This document shows, one piece after another, positions 53,624 to 62,486 of a DNA stretch of 64,000 nucleotides. Numbering within the stretch: position 1 is the stretch's first letter; each line of letters begins with the position of its first letter. The stretch lies in contig NZ_JBDFLX010000003.1 of NCBI RefSeq assembly GCF_047237965.1, positions 310,001-374,000 of the forward strand, in the 5' to 3' direction. This DNA is from Noviherbaspirillum_A sp047237965. Its GTDB lineage: Bacteria; Pseudomonadota; Gammaproteobacteria; Burkholderiales; Burkholderiaceae_D. The position numbers and the translations under genes are program-made. The notes beneath the pieces were generated by a model that made no database searches, had not been told where the DNA came from, and saw only the letters and a program-made list of their open reading frames with translations.

Positions 53624-54274
53624 CTAGCGGGCGCAGCCTTCCATGCAGGCGGTGTTTCGAACATCCGGCCTCGGGTCCGGTCCAACGAAGCCATCGCGGT
53701 TTGGCATCCGCACCTGGGGCAGCGTTCGCGCATCCATCACGGCGTTTTCCGGAATGATGCCGTTCATGTAGAGCAGGTAGGCGGTCGCCGCATAGGCCTC
53801 GCTCGGGCTCAGCGTGCCGGGCGCATTGAACGGCATCGCGCGGTGGATATAGTCATAGACGCTGGTCGCATAGGGCCAGTAGCTGCCTACTGTCTTCACC
53901 GGCGCGGCGGTATTGAGCGTGCCTTTCCCGCCCACCAGCCTGTCCATGGGCTTGCCCTCGCCCTTCTGCCCGTGGCAACTTGCGCAAGCCTGCGCATAGA
54001 GTGTCCGGCCCTGCGCCACGCTGCCCGACCCGGCAGGCAGGTTCCTGCCGTCCGGTTGGACGTCGATGTTCCAGGCCGCCACCTGCGCCGGGCCAGGCGT
54101 GGCGCCGATGCTGTATTGCACGCCGGCCGCGGGCATGTCGGCAATGGCAGCCGCCTGCGCTCCCGCATCGTCGTGGCCTTGCTGGGCACTGCGCGCAGCG
54201 ATGCCGCCGCAGCCCGAAACCCACACCGCTGCTCCGAGTGCCGCGATGCGGCTGATCTTTTCAAGCGTGAACAT
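53624..54274 (-). CDS. SoxD-like c-type cytochrome, probable lipoprotein
   Basis: The 216-aa product has a lipobox-like V-S-G-C22 ending the signal peptide. The single c-heme site is C97-A-S-C100-H in LYAQACASCHGQKGEGKPMD, and the likely distal methionine is in HRAMPFNAPGTLSPSEAY. It begins 14 bases before the stop of the molybdoenzyme gene, so translation overlaps. With that gene it looks like the SoxCD/sulfite-dehydrogenase type pair, in which the cytochrome takes electrons from the molybdenum subunit. SoxD proteins often have two hemes; this one has one. Confidence 0.85.
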   Translation of the reverse strand: MFTLEKISRIAALGAAVWVSGCGGIAARSAQQGHDDAGAQAAAIADMPAAGVQYSIGATPGPAQVAAWNIDVQPDGRNLPAGSGSVAQGRTLYAQACASCHGQKGEGKPMDRLVGGKGTLNTAAPVKTVGSYWPYATSVYDYIHRAMPFNAPGTLSPSEAYAATAYLLYMNGIIPENAVMDARTLPQVRMPNRDGFVGPDPRPDVRNTACMEGCAR

Positions 54275-55556
54275 TGCTCACCTCGCCGTTCTGCGCCACG
54301 CCCCAGCTTTGTATGGCGTTCAGGTGATAAACCGAATTGAGGCCGCGCACCGCGACGAGTTCGGCAAGCGTAGGCTGCACGTAGCCTGTCTCGTCGATGC
54401 AGCGGCTCTGCAGGATTGCAGGGCCGCCCTGCCAGTTCCACATCATCCGGAAGCGGGTCAGGCATTTCGACAGCACCGGCGCCTGCAGCCGCGCCTCTTG
54501 CCAGCTCTTGCCGCCGTCGACCGACACATCGACCCGCCTGATGCGGCCGCGGCCCGACCATGCCAGGCCGCTGATTTCGCGATAGCCAGGCTGGCCCAGC
54601 CGCATGCCGCCCGAAGGCGAGGTGATGACCGACTTCGCCTCCATGTCGAAGGTGAACAGGCGCGCCTTCCCGTCAGGCATCAGGTCGGAATACTTGGAGG
54701 TTTCCTCGCGGGTGTAGAACGGCTGCTCGCTGAATTTCAGGCGCCGCAGCCACTTGATGTTCATGTTGCCTTCATAGCCCGGCAGCAGCAGCCGCAGCGG
54801 ATAGCCTTGCTCGGGACGCAGCCGCTCGCCGTTTTGCGCATAGACCAGCAGCGCGTCGTCCAGCACCTTCGCGATTGGAATCGAACGGTCCATCACGGCC
54901 GCGTCGGCGCCTTCGGCCAGCATCCACCGGACACCGGCCTTCAGGCCAACCTGCTCGGCAATCACCGACAGCGGCACTCCGGTCCATTCGGCGCAACTGA
55001 GCAGCCCATGCGTGCCCTGCACCGTCTTTTCCTTCGGACCCTTCCATTCGGTCAGGGTGTTGCCGGAACATTCGAGAAAGTGGATGCGGGACACTGACGG
55101 CAGCCGCATGATGTCGTCCATGGTCAGGACCAGCGGCCGGTCCACCATGCCGTGGACGACCAGGCGATGCTGCTCGGGATCGATCGCCGGGACGCCCGCA
55201 TGATGCCGCTCGAAGAAGAGGCCGTTCGGCGTGATGATGCCATGCAGATCCTGCAGCGGCGTGAAGCTCCACGAGGACAGTGGCGTGGGGGTAAGGTCGG
55301 TCGCACGGCGCACCACGTCAGACTCGTATGACGAGGGCATGCCGTATGGCGGGCTGACGATGGGCCTGCCCTGCTCATGGGTCCACGCCGCGGCGCCGGC
55401 TTTCCCCGCGGTGTCGGCGGCTGCCGCGCCGCGCAATCCGTCGAGCGCAAGCACGCCGGCCGCCGCCGTCCCGCGCAGCATGAACTGGCGCCGGCCGGCG
55501 TGTTCAGGCTGGCCCGGTGCCGGGAGCTGCGCGCCTTCCTTCTCAGAATCTCGCAT
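54261..55556 (-). CDS. SoxC-like molybdenum sulfite/sulfur dehydrogenase
   Basis: The 431-aa product has a Tat-type start (GRRQFMLRGTAAAGVLALDG). The sulfite-oxidase fold follows, with the Mo-cysteine Cys163 in RIHFLECSGNTLTEWKGP, YEGNMNIKWLRRLKFSEQPF and the dimerisation domain near GRIRRVDVSVDGGKSW. The length and wording match SoxC (sulfur dehydrogenase, SoxCD complex) of sulfur-oxidising bacteria. It is a periplasmic enzyme that would oxidise sulfite or a sulfane sulfur and pass electrons to the cytochrome encoded next. No soxXYZAB genes are in the window. The ribosome site AAAGGA precedes the ATG. Confidence 0.9.
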   Translation of the reverse strand: MRDSEKEGAQLPAPGQPEHAGRRQFMLRGTAAAGVLALDGLRGAAAADTAGKAGAAAWTHEQGRPIVSPPYGMPSSYESDVVRRATDLTPTPLSSWSFTPLQDLHGIITPNGLFFERHHAGVPAIDPEQHRLVVHGMVDRPLVLTMDDIMRLPSVSRIHFLECSGNTLTEWKGPKEKTVQGTHGLLSCAEWTGVPLSVIAEQVGLKAGVRWMLAEGADAAVMDRSIPIAKVLDDALLVYAQNGERLRPEQGYPLRLLLPGYEGNMNIKWLRRLKFSEQPFYTREETSKYSDLMPDGKARLFTFDMEAKSVITSPSGGMRLGQPGYREISGLAWSGRGRIRRVDVSVDGGKSWQEARLQAPVLSKCLTRFRMMWNWQGGPAILQSRCIDETGYVQPTLAELVAVRGLNSVYHLNAIQSWGVAQNGEVSNVHA

Positions 55557-55687
55557 ACCCGTTCCTTTCTGATTGAACTGCGTCCATACAGCGTCGCCAT
55601 GCCGACGCGGCGCGGAAACCCCCTGCGCCGGCCTGCCGCCGATTAGACCAGGGCCGCACGGATCAGTTCGGAGCCAGCGCCCCGCCC

Positions 55688-57178
55688 TTACCAGGCAACC
55701 ACGCCAAAGCCGTCGGATGGCTGATACGTGTAATACACCCCTATCGTGTCGCGCCGCTGGGTTGGCGCGCCGGGGCCAAACAGCGTGGAATCGCGGCGCG
55801 ACGTGATGTACTTGAGCGATACCAGATGGTTGCGCTGCAACCGCACCGTGAGCGATGCTTCGCCGCGGAATACGCGGTCCGTCGCATCGCTGTCGGAACG
55901 GATCAGGCTGCCGGCCAGGTATCTGCGGGCAACGAGGTCCAGCGACGCCTCGTTGCCCAGCACTATGCGCATGGCCAGCAGCATTTGCGGCGCCAGCCCA
56001 TAGCGGTCGTCACGCGGCGCCGAGCTCTGGATCGTCCCCATTGCGGTGTAACCGATGCCTGCAGACGCGTGCCCCTGCAGCGCCACCGAAGGCGACACGC
56101 GCCACTGGCCGGTGCTGCCCAGCGAAACGGCGCTGCTCGACAGGCGAAATACCTGCGGCGCCAGGTAGTCGAAGCTGCCATACAGGCCCCAGATGCCCCG
56201 GTACCGGTCGCCGGCGGAATAGGCTGAACCGACCAGCAGGCCACGCGTGGTCAGGCTTTCGACACCGCGGTTGCTGGCCCTGGCCTGGAAACTGAAATAA
56301 TCGAATGGCCGCCGGTACTGGTATCCGCTCTTGCCGGGAAGGCCGTAGTCGAGGTTGAATTCGGCTGCGGCTTCATTGTCGCCGCGTGCCAGCGACGGAC
56401 CGAGATTGCTGCTTCTTGTCGTACTTGCGCCAAGCTGATAACGGGCGAACGTCGCCGGCTGCCCGCTTTCAAAGGTTTTTGCGCCGGCAACGCCCAGATA
56501 GCGATTCAGGCCCAGCGGCGGCGATATGGCCGCCGCGCCCAGTTCGCGCCAGGCCGGAGTCAGCCCGCCGCCACGTTCAAGCAGCAGATGCGACATCCGG
56601 AACAGGGACTCGCCCAGGAAACTGCCGCCGATGCTGGTCGTGATCTGATCGTTTTTCGAGGGAGGCGTCGTTTCACCGGCGACTTCCCAGACCGCGCTGC
56701 CCGCGAAAGCATAGCCGAAGGAATGCCAGAACGGCAGGCCATTGCTGCGCGCCAGTCCGTAATAAACCGACCCCTGGTAGGGATGCCCTATCTGGTTCAC
56801 GACGAAAGAGTCATTGTCGGTGGTCCAGCTGTTGCGCAGGTTGCGCCGGATGGAGTGGCGGCTGACGGCGAAGTCGTCGCCGACAAAGCGATCGTCGAAG
56901 CGGTTGAGCAGGAACTGGAACGCGCCGATCTGCAGCGCCGGCAGCAGATAATTCCTGGCCTGGGCGCTGCTGCCTGGATGAACCGTAAGGTCGATCCGGT
57001 CCGCCGCGCCAGCTTCCCGGCCGGCGCGCGTGTCCAGCGTGTCGACGTCGGCAATGGGCGTGGCGCCGCTCGCGCCTGCCAGCGGCGCCAGAGCAAGACC
57101 CAGGAACAGAAGCACCGATCCTCCGCCATTCGGCATCGCGCCGCGCGCCGCGCCCGTATCTGCTCTACTTAACCGCAT
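55688..57178 (-). CDS. DUF3943-like outer-membrane protein
   Basis: The product is about 496 aa: an N-terminal signal (SVLLFLGLALAPLAGASG), then a region with NSWTTDNDSFVVNQIGHPYQ, GSVYYGLARSNGLPFWHSFG and GSAVWEVAGETTPPSKNDQI, characteristic of DUF3943 proteins. It ends in many short amphipathic strands (LVSLKYITSRRDSTLFGPG, IGVYYTYQPSDGFGVVAW) with a C-terminal aromatic, as in outer-membrane barrels. Starts at 57178 (MRLSRAD) and 57136 are possible; the frame is open far upstream but overlaps the dctP gene. It begins 4 bases after the dctP stop, so they are co-transcribed. Confidence 0.78.
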   Translation of the reverse strand: MRLSRADTGAARGAMPNGGGSVLLFLGLALAPLAGASGATPIADVDTLDTRAGREAGAADRIDLTVHPGSSAQARNYLLPALQIGAFQFLLNRFDDRFVGDDFAVSRHSIRRNLRNSWTTDNDSFVVNQIGHPYQGSVYYGLARSNGLPFWHSFGYAFAGSAVWEVAGETTPPSKNDQITTSIGGSFLGESLFRMSHLLLERGGGLTPAWRELGAAAISPPLGLNRYLGVAGAKTFESGQPATFARYQLGASTTRSSNLGPSLARGDNEAAAEFNLDYGLPGKSGYQYRRPFDYFSFQARASNRGVESLTTRGLLVGSAYSAGDRYRGIWGLYGSFDYLAPQVFRLSSSAVSLGSTGQWRVSPSVALQGHASAGIGYTAMGTIQSSAPRDDRYGLAPQMLLAMRIVLGNEASLDLVARRYLAGSLIRSDSDATDRVFRGEASLTVRLQRNHLVSLKYITSRRDSTLFGPGAPTQRRDTIGVYYTYQPSDGFGVVAW

Positions 57179-57182
57179 TGAA

Positions 57183-58187
57183 TCACTGCGCCCCAAGAGC
57201 CGCCGACTCCTTGTCGACCGCTGCCAGCACAGCCTTTCCGACACGGCCCTCGACCTCCTTGCGCACCGGCAGCAGCGCCTTGCGCCATTCCGCCTTCTCG
57301 GCGTCGGTGAGCACATGGACATTGGTCTTGCCCGACTTCCGTATCTCATCCAGCGCCTGTGCGTTTTCCTGCTCGGAAATGGCATTGGTGTATTTGGTCG
57401 CATCCTTCATCGCACCTTCAAGCTGGGTGCGTATGTCGGCCGGAAGGCCGTCCCAGAACTTCTTGTTAACGATGACCGCATAACCGATATAGCCATGCTC
57501 GGACACGGTCAGGTCGCTTTGCACCTCGTGCATTTTCTGCGTGTAGATATTGGACGGCGTGTTCTCGGTGCCGTCCACCACGCCGGTCTGGAGCGCCTGG
57601 TACACCTCGGAAAAAGCCATCACCTGCGGATTGGCGCCCAGGGCGCGCATCTGCGCGTCAAGCACTTTGGACGACTGGATGCGCATCTTCATGCCCCTGA
57701 AGTCCTTCGGATGCAGCAGTGGCTTGTTGCCGGTCATGTCCTTGAAACCGTTGTCCCAGTAGGCCAGTCCGACGATGCCCTTCGGCTCAAGCTTCTTCAT
57801 CAAGCTCTTGCCGACCGGCCCTTCGGTCACGCGGTGCAGAACATCCCGGGTGGGAAAGATATAGGGAATGTCGAAGGCTTCGAATTCCTTCACGCCCAGC
57901 GGGCCGAACTTGGCCAGCGACGGCGCCAGCATCTGGACCGCCCCCAGTTGCAGCGCATCCAGTTCCTCCTTGTCCTTGTACAGCACGCTGTTCGGATAAA
58001 CCTCGACCTTGACCCGGCCATTGGTGGCTTTCTCGGCCAGCTCCTTGAAACGCTCTGCGCCTTTTCCCTTGGGGGTTTCCTTGGTTACAACGTGACTGAA
58101 CTTGATGATGATCGGGTCCTCCGCATAAGCGGAAGCGGATGTCAGCATGCACGCGGTGACAACGGCAAAAAGAAAGCGGGGTCTCAT
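57183..58187 (-). CDS. TRAP transporter periplasmic receptor (DctP family)
   Basis: The 334-aa product has a signal peptide (MRPRFLFAVVTACMLTSASA). DctP hallmarks follow: IIIKFSHVVTKETPKGKGAE, KVEVYPNSVLYKDKEELDAL, GMKMRIQSSKVLDAQMRALG and GVVDGTENTPSNIYTQ; the arginine in the KMRIQ segment normally anchors the substrate carboxylate. It binds C4-dicarboxylates or similar acids. No DctQ or DctM membrane genes are in the neighbourhood, so this is an orphan receptor with an outer-membrane protein downstream. The ATG at 58187 has GGAG 6 bases upstream. Confidence 0.93.
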   Translation of the reverse strand: MRPRFLFAVVTACMLTSASAYAEDPIIIKFSHVVTKETPKGKGAERFKELAEKATNGRVKVEVYPNSVLYKDKEELDALQLGAVQMLAPSLAKFGPLGVKEFEAFDIPYIFPTRDVLHRVTEGPVGKSLMKKLEPKGIVGLAYWDNGFKDMTGNKPLLHPKDFRGMKMRIQSSKVLDAQMRALGANPQVMAFSEVYQALQTGVVDGTENTPSNIYTQKMHEVQSDLTVSEHGYIGYAVIVNKKFWDGLPADIRTQLEGAMKDATKYTNAISEQENAQALDEIRKSGKTNVHVLTDAEKAEWRKALLPVRKEVEGRVGKAVLAAVDKESAALGAQ

Positions 58188-58466
58188 AACGGTCTCCGTT
58201 CGCATAGAAATGAATTCGCTTGTTATTGGTGAAATGTGGTCTTCATCTGCGTGCTCGCCAATTGTGGATATCCGCAAGGCCTTTGCGCGAAATCGACAGA
58301 CATGCCCATGCCATCCGCTTGCCTGACGCGAACCCCCTTGGCGACGCATGTCGCCGGCGGCAGTTGACACCCGACGCGTTTAGCTTATAGTGAATTTATA
58401 TTTGCCCCAATTTAATACTGCCGACTGTTTGAGCAGCATCATCGTCGGCCCTGCTGGAGAGCAGCA

Positions 58467-58958
58467 ATGACATCGAACGGAATTTTCAGGATATCAACGC
58501 TGGCGGCTGCAATGCTGCTGCCGATCGCAGCTTCCCCGCAGGAAAAGCAGCAAGCTGCTGCGCCTGCTCCTGCCCCCGCTTCCGGTAGTGCCGTCCAGGT
58601 GGCGCCTGCAGTCGCTCCCCTGGTGATGCTGGACCCGACCGAGCTGCGCAGCAAGCCCACGCTGGCGAGAGGATGCTGGGTCTGGATGTTTCCGGACAAG
58701 AATTACAACGGAAAGGACAGCATTGCGGTCGCCGGCCCCGCCGATATACGTTCCCTGCATACGCCGGTGGGCCTCGACTGGCACCACAAGGCGGAAAGCC
58801 TGATCGTCGGACCCAAGGCCAGCCTGACCGTCTACGAAGTGGAAGGGTTTCGCGGCCTGGAGCGCACGTTTCCGCCCGGCTTCGAGGTGAAACAGCTGCG
58901 TAAAGACCTGGGCTTCATACAGTCGATCGATGCGCTCAAGCTGAACTGCAAGGAATAA
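58467..58958 (+). CDS. Exported crystallin-like protein, paralog 3
   Basis: The 163-aa product has a signal peptide (MTSNGIFRISTLAAAMLLPI, cut near AAS-PQ), a Pro/Ala-rich linker, and a domain with LARGCWVWMFPDKNYNGKDS, VAGPADIRSLHTPVGLDWHH, LIVGPKASLTVYEVEGFRGL and QLRKDLGFIQSIDALKLNC. It shares its key residues with the proteins at 44064 and 49456, including G-C-W, N-Y-x-G, G-x-D-W, G-P-K-A, V-Y-E and K-D-L-G-F. It is on the plus strand, divergent from dctP. No CTTAAG box was found upstream, so its control may differ from the other two. Confidence 0.75.
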   Translation: MTSNGIFRISTLAAAMLLPIAASPQEKQQAAAPAPAPASGSAVQVAPAVAPLVMLDPTELRSKPTLARGCWVWMFPDKNYNGKDSIAVAGPADIRSLHTPVGLDWHHKAESLIVGPKASLTVYEVEGFRGLERTFPPGFEVKQLRKDLGFIQSIDALKLNCKE

Positions 58959-58986
58959 CCGCGGCCCAGTCTGCCCGGCCCGCCTG

Positions 58987-59847
58987 TCACCGCGATTTAT
59001 CCAGCGAATACAGGTACGCCGCGATGTCGCGCGCATCCTGCTCCCTGACATGCAGGTCGGGCATCGCCGAGCGCGGATCGATCGCCTGTGGATTCATCAG
59101 CCAGCGCACCATGTTGTCGGGCGTATTGAGCAGCACGCCGCCAAGGTAACGGCGCGTGGCCACGCTTCCCAGAGGCGGGCCGACGTTGGGGCTGCCTTCA
59201 ACGGTACCGGGGATGGCATGGCAGGTCACGCAAAGATACTGATAGACCGCGTGCAGGCCCGCTTTCGGATCGCCGTCGGGCTGGCCGCCTATCCGTGCCG
59301 CCGCCTTTCGGTGGGGTTGCGCCGCAGCCGCCTCCAACGTCTTGTATTCAACCGGCGACAAGGCTGGCAGACGCTTGACGAAAGCAACCAGGTCCCACAA
59401 TTCTTCCTCGGTCAGCCGGTATTGCCAGCCGGGCATGGCGGTCATCTTCACGCCATGCTTGACGATCCAGTAAATCTGCGAGGGCGTCCAGTTCCTCCCC
59501 GGCTCCACCAAGTTGACAGGCGCTGGTCGCAGGCCGAAAGCGAATGGCTCAGGCGACACGCCGGGCGCGCCATGGCATTGCACGCAGTGTCCGGCATAGA
59601 GCGCCAGGCCGCTGCGAAATCGATCCGGCGCATTGAGCGGCGGCGGCTTGATGTCGTCGGCCCGCGTCTTAACCGAGCGCAGCATCGCGTAATGCAGCAG
59701 ATGATAGGTCAGCCCCGTGTGATGCTTTGTGGCGGCAACGTCATACACGCCGGCGTAGACGAAAGCCGCCGCGCCCAGCGCACCGGCCACCAGCAGCATG
59801 CCGACCGTGACGAATACCGTTTGGATGATCAGGATGGCTTTTTTCAT
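58987..59847 (-). CDS. Membrane-anchored diheme cytochrome c
   Basis: The 286-aa product has an N-terminal membrane helix (IIQTVFVTVGMLLVAGALGA) as anchor. Two c-type heme sites follow: C88-V-Q-C91-H in YAGHCVQCHGAPGVSPEPFA and C206-V-T-C209-H in YQYLCVTCHAIPGTVEGSPN. Each is followed by a methionine-bearing segment (MTAMPGWQYRLTEEELWDLV and DPRSAMPDLHV). It belongs to the periplasmic electron-carrier type with two fused cytochrome domains. It is convergent with the paralog 3 gene and 230 bases from SelB, and could carry electrons for formate or another dehydrogenase (inference). Confidence 0.88.
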   Translation of the reverse strand: MKKAILIIQTVFVTVGMLLVAGALGAAAFVYAGVYDVAATKHHTGLTYHLLHYAMLRSVKTRADDIKPPPLNAPDRFRSGLALYAGHCVQCHGAPGVSPEPFAFGLRPAPVNLVEPGRNWTPSQIYWIVKHGVKMTAMPGWQYRLTEEELWDLVAFVKRLPALSPVEYKTLEAAAAQPHRKAAARIGGQPDGDPKAGLHAVYQYLCVTCHAIPGTVEGSPNVGPPLGSVATRRYLGGVLLNTPDNMVRWLMNPQAIDPRSAMPDLHVREQDARDIAAYLYSLDKSR

Positions 59848-60081
59848 CAGGTCGTTGAAGAAAGGACGAATGGCCGGCGCAGCGCTGCGAAGCTGCGCAG
59901 CCCGCTGCTCGGTACATGGCTGTTACTGTCTATCCATGTGCCAGTGGATCGGGCCTGCAACCTCCATGCCATTGGCTTTCGCCAATGCCATTTAATGCCC
60001 TTGAGCACAGGCGGGCACTCCACCTCTCAATCCGAAAGAACGGCGCTCAGGAAATACATTCGTGTAAATATAATTACAGCC

Positions 60082-62046
60082 TCATGTAAGTTTTTCATGT
60101 TTTACTTTCGTCGGGACAATGCCTACGGACGGCTTGATGGGCACCACGATGCGCAGGTCACCGCTGCGCCGCGTGTAGCCGAGCCTGTCGAAATGCGCGA
60201 GCATGGGAACGGCAAACTTGCGGCTGGTGCGCCATGCCTGACGCGCATCCGAAACAGTGAACTGCGTCGGCGATGGATACGCTTCGAGGAGGCGCTCGTG
60301 CGCCCATTGCATGGCGTCACGGTGAAAGGCAATGCGCTGGCCCGGGAGCTGGCCTTCAAGCAGCACGCAGCGGCGCAGGTCGGTCAGCATGCGCAGCAGT
60401 GCGGCCGGCCTGCGGCCATCTGCCAGCGCGGCAGGATCTGGCGGCGACATGCCGCCGTCGCGCAGGCGCGCCTCGATATCCAGCGCCAGCTGGCGGTCGA
60501 CGGGTGGCAAAGCCCCCAGCGGGTCGTGCCCGGGCAGGCGCGCCAGGCCGTCAGCGATGGCGATGCGGCCCGCAGCCGTCATGTCATGCAGCATGGCCCT
60601 GAAGACAGGCGGCGCCATGTCAGCCGGCAATTGCGCACGGCACCATGACAGGGGTGCTCCGGCCTGCCAGGGCGCTTGTGCATGGTAGCGTTCCAGCGCA
60701 GTATCCAGCTGTCCTGCGAGTTCGGCGAGCAGAGGCTGGTAGACCGCAAGCCTGTCATCCACTGGCCTGACGTCAGGAATATCCCTGGCGTCAAGGCCAA
60801 TGCCGGCCAGGGCATCGGCGATCTCCGACAGGGGCATCCCCCGGTGCCCGGCCGTCTTGAGCCGTTCAAGCAGGATGTCGATGCCATCGCCGCGCGCAAT
60901 GACGTGCAGCCGCGCGAGGCCCTGCCGGTCCGAGCGCCGCAGCCAGGTCGCAGCAGGTTCCAGCACCCTGCCCCCGGCGAGCGTCGCTGGCGGGGTATCG
61001 CTGCGCAGGATGAAAGGCTCGTTCACGGCTGCGACCACTGGCCGGTGCGTGCGTAGCTGAGCGACGACACACTGGTCTGAACCGGGCTTGTTCTGCGCCA
61101 GCAGGCGCACTGTCGCCGCCACGTCGCTGGCGCCGATCAACAGGCGCACCGCCTGGCCGTCCGACAGGCTGCGGGGAGCGCCAGGCGCCATTCTGATATC
61201 GACATCCAGCAGACAGCTGGGACGCAGCATTCCGACCGGCGCCAGCACGTCGCCACGGTGGATGTCGCTGGTGTCCAGATGCCGCAGGTTGACGCCAACC
61301 CGCTGCCCCGGGGACGCCGTACTCACGGACTGGTTATGGCACTGCAGCTGGCGCACGGTGGTGCGCCGCCCCGAGGGCAGCAGTTCCAGTTCATCGCCGA
61401 CCATGAGCCGGCCGGCGCGCAGCGTGCCGGTGACGACGGTGCCGCTGCCCCGCAGGCTGAATACGCGGTCAACCGGCAGATAGCAGCGCGCTCCTGAAGA
61501 CACCGGCTCGGTTTGCGCTTGCAGTAGGCGGCGCAGGGCGGCGCCGGTTTCCTGCATGCCTTCGCCGGTCCGCGCCGACGTGAAGACCACGGGTGCGCCT
61601 TCGAGGTGGCTGCCCTTGAGGAAGGCGCGCAACCGTTCCAGCAGCGCCCTGCGCTCGCCAACGGCGACGAGATCGCTTTTGGTGACGGCGATCAGTCCCT
61701 GCCTGACGCCGAGCAGACTGGTAATGGCGACATGCTCCACAGTCTGCGGCATGATGCCCTCGCGGGCGTCCACGACCAGCAGCACGGCGCCGATGCCGGT
61801 GGCGCCGGCCACCATGGTCCGCACGAACTGTTCGTGGCCCGGTACGTCGATGATGTCGACGATGCCCTCTTCGAAGGCCATCCAGGCGAAGCCGAGAACG
61901 ATGGACATGCCGCGCCGCCGCTCCTCCTCCAGCCGGTCGGTTTCGATTCCGCTGATGGCCCTGACAAGGCTGGTCTTGCCGTGATCGACATGGCCGATCA
62001 CCCCAAGCGCCAGATGCGACTGCCGTGGCGATGCCTGTGCGGGCAT
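60082..62046 (-). CDS. selB: Selenocysteine-specific elongation factor SelB
   Basis: The product is 654 aa from the ATG at 62046 (670 from 62094). GTPase motifs are GVIGHVDHGKTSLVRAISG (G1), DIIDVPGHEQFVRTMVAGA (G3) and IAVTKSDL (G4), with the SelB switch segment TDRLEEERRRGMSIVLGFAW. The EF-Tu-like barrels follow (YLPVDRVFSLRGSGTVVTGT). The C-terminal winged-helix domains that bind SECIS RNA end with FAVPMLAHFDRLGYTRRSGD. The open frame continues upstream to 62553 but runs into the divergent small gene, so the later start is chosen. It delivers Sec-tRNA to UGA; a UGA-containing formate dehydrogenase is just across the divergent promoter. Confidence 0.95.
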   Translation of the reverse strand: MPAQASPRQSHLALGVIGHVDHGKTSLVRAISGIETDRLEEERRRGMSIVLGFAWMAFEEGIVDIIDVPGHEQFVRTMVAGATGIGAVLLVVDAREGIMPQTVEHVAITSLLGVRQGLIAVTKSDLVAVGERRALLERLRAFLKGSHLEGAPVVFTSARTGEGMQETGAALRRLLQAQTEPVSSGARCYLPVDRVFSLRGSGTVVTGTLRAGRLMVGDELELLPSGRRTTVRQLQCHNQSVSTASPGQRVGVNLRHLDTSDIHRGDVLAPVGMLRPSCLLDVDIRMAPGAPRSLSDGQAVRLLIGASDVAATVRLLAQNKPGSDQCVVAQLRTHRPVVAAVNEPFILRSDTPPATLAGGRVLEPAATWLRRSDRQGLARLHVIARGDGIDILLERLKTAGHRGMPLSEIADALAGIGLDARDIPDVRPVDDRLAVYQPLLAELAGQLDTALERYHAQAPWQAGAPLSWCRAQLPADMAPPVFRAMLHDMTAAGRIAIADGLARLPGHDPLGALPPVDRQLALDIEARLRDGGMSPPDPAALADGRRPAALLRMLTDLRRCVLLEGQLPGQRIAFHRDAMQWAHERLLEAYPSPTQFTVSDARQAWRTSRKFAVPMLAHFDRLGYTRRSGDLRIVVPIKPSVGIVPTKVKHEKLT

Positions 62047-62229
62047 GCTGCCTGGCTGCCCAGGACCGGCGCTGTCTCCGTTGACCAAGTGCATTTCAGG
62101 AAGTCTCCCATGATCGATGCCGACGTCGATAGCGGCGGCACGCCGGCAATGGCCGAGCAATTTCTGCGCCGGTCGGCGGCATAAGTCTTGCATGCCCTTC
62201 TCGCCTATGTTGCAGACCCGGCGGACACG

Positions 62230-62478
62230 ATGCAGACAAGTTACGGCGTCATTACCCTGGTGCAGGAACACCGCTTCCGGCTCGTTGATGAGCAAGGCGC
62301 TCATGCGCTCTTCGTGCTCGCGCATGATGCTCCGCTTGAATGGCAGGATCTGGAACGCCTGCAACTGGCGGGCAGGGAAGTGCGCGTCAGTCATGCGCCG
62401 GCGCCCGGAAAAATTGCCGCCATCGCCCATGACGTCGTCGGACATGACCGCATCGCCAAACAACCTGAACAGGAATGA
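62230..62478 (+). CDS. Small protein upstream of formate dehydrogenase
   Basis: The 82-aa product is MQTSYGVITLVQEHRFRLVD, then ALFVLAHDAPLEWQDLERLQ and GREVRVSHAPAPGKIAAIAH. It is a compact all-beta small protein with no known domain that I can name. Its stop (TGA at 62476-62478) lies 8 bases before the formate dehydrogenase start, so the two are co-expressed. Its gene is divergent from selB with 135-185 bases between. It may assist maturation or be a redox accessory of the enzyme (inference). The start at 62230 has a GGCGGA upstream; an upstream TTG (62188) is less likely. Confidence 0.7.
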   Translation: MQTSYGVITLVQEHRFRLVDEQGAHALFVLAHDAPLEWQDLERLQLAGREVRVSHAPAPGKIAAIAHDVVGHDRIAKQPEQE

Positions 62479-62486
62479 GGATAGCC

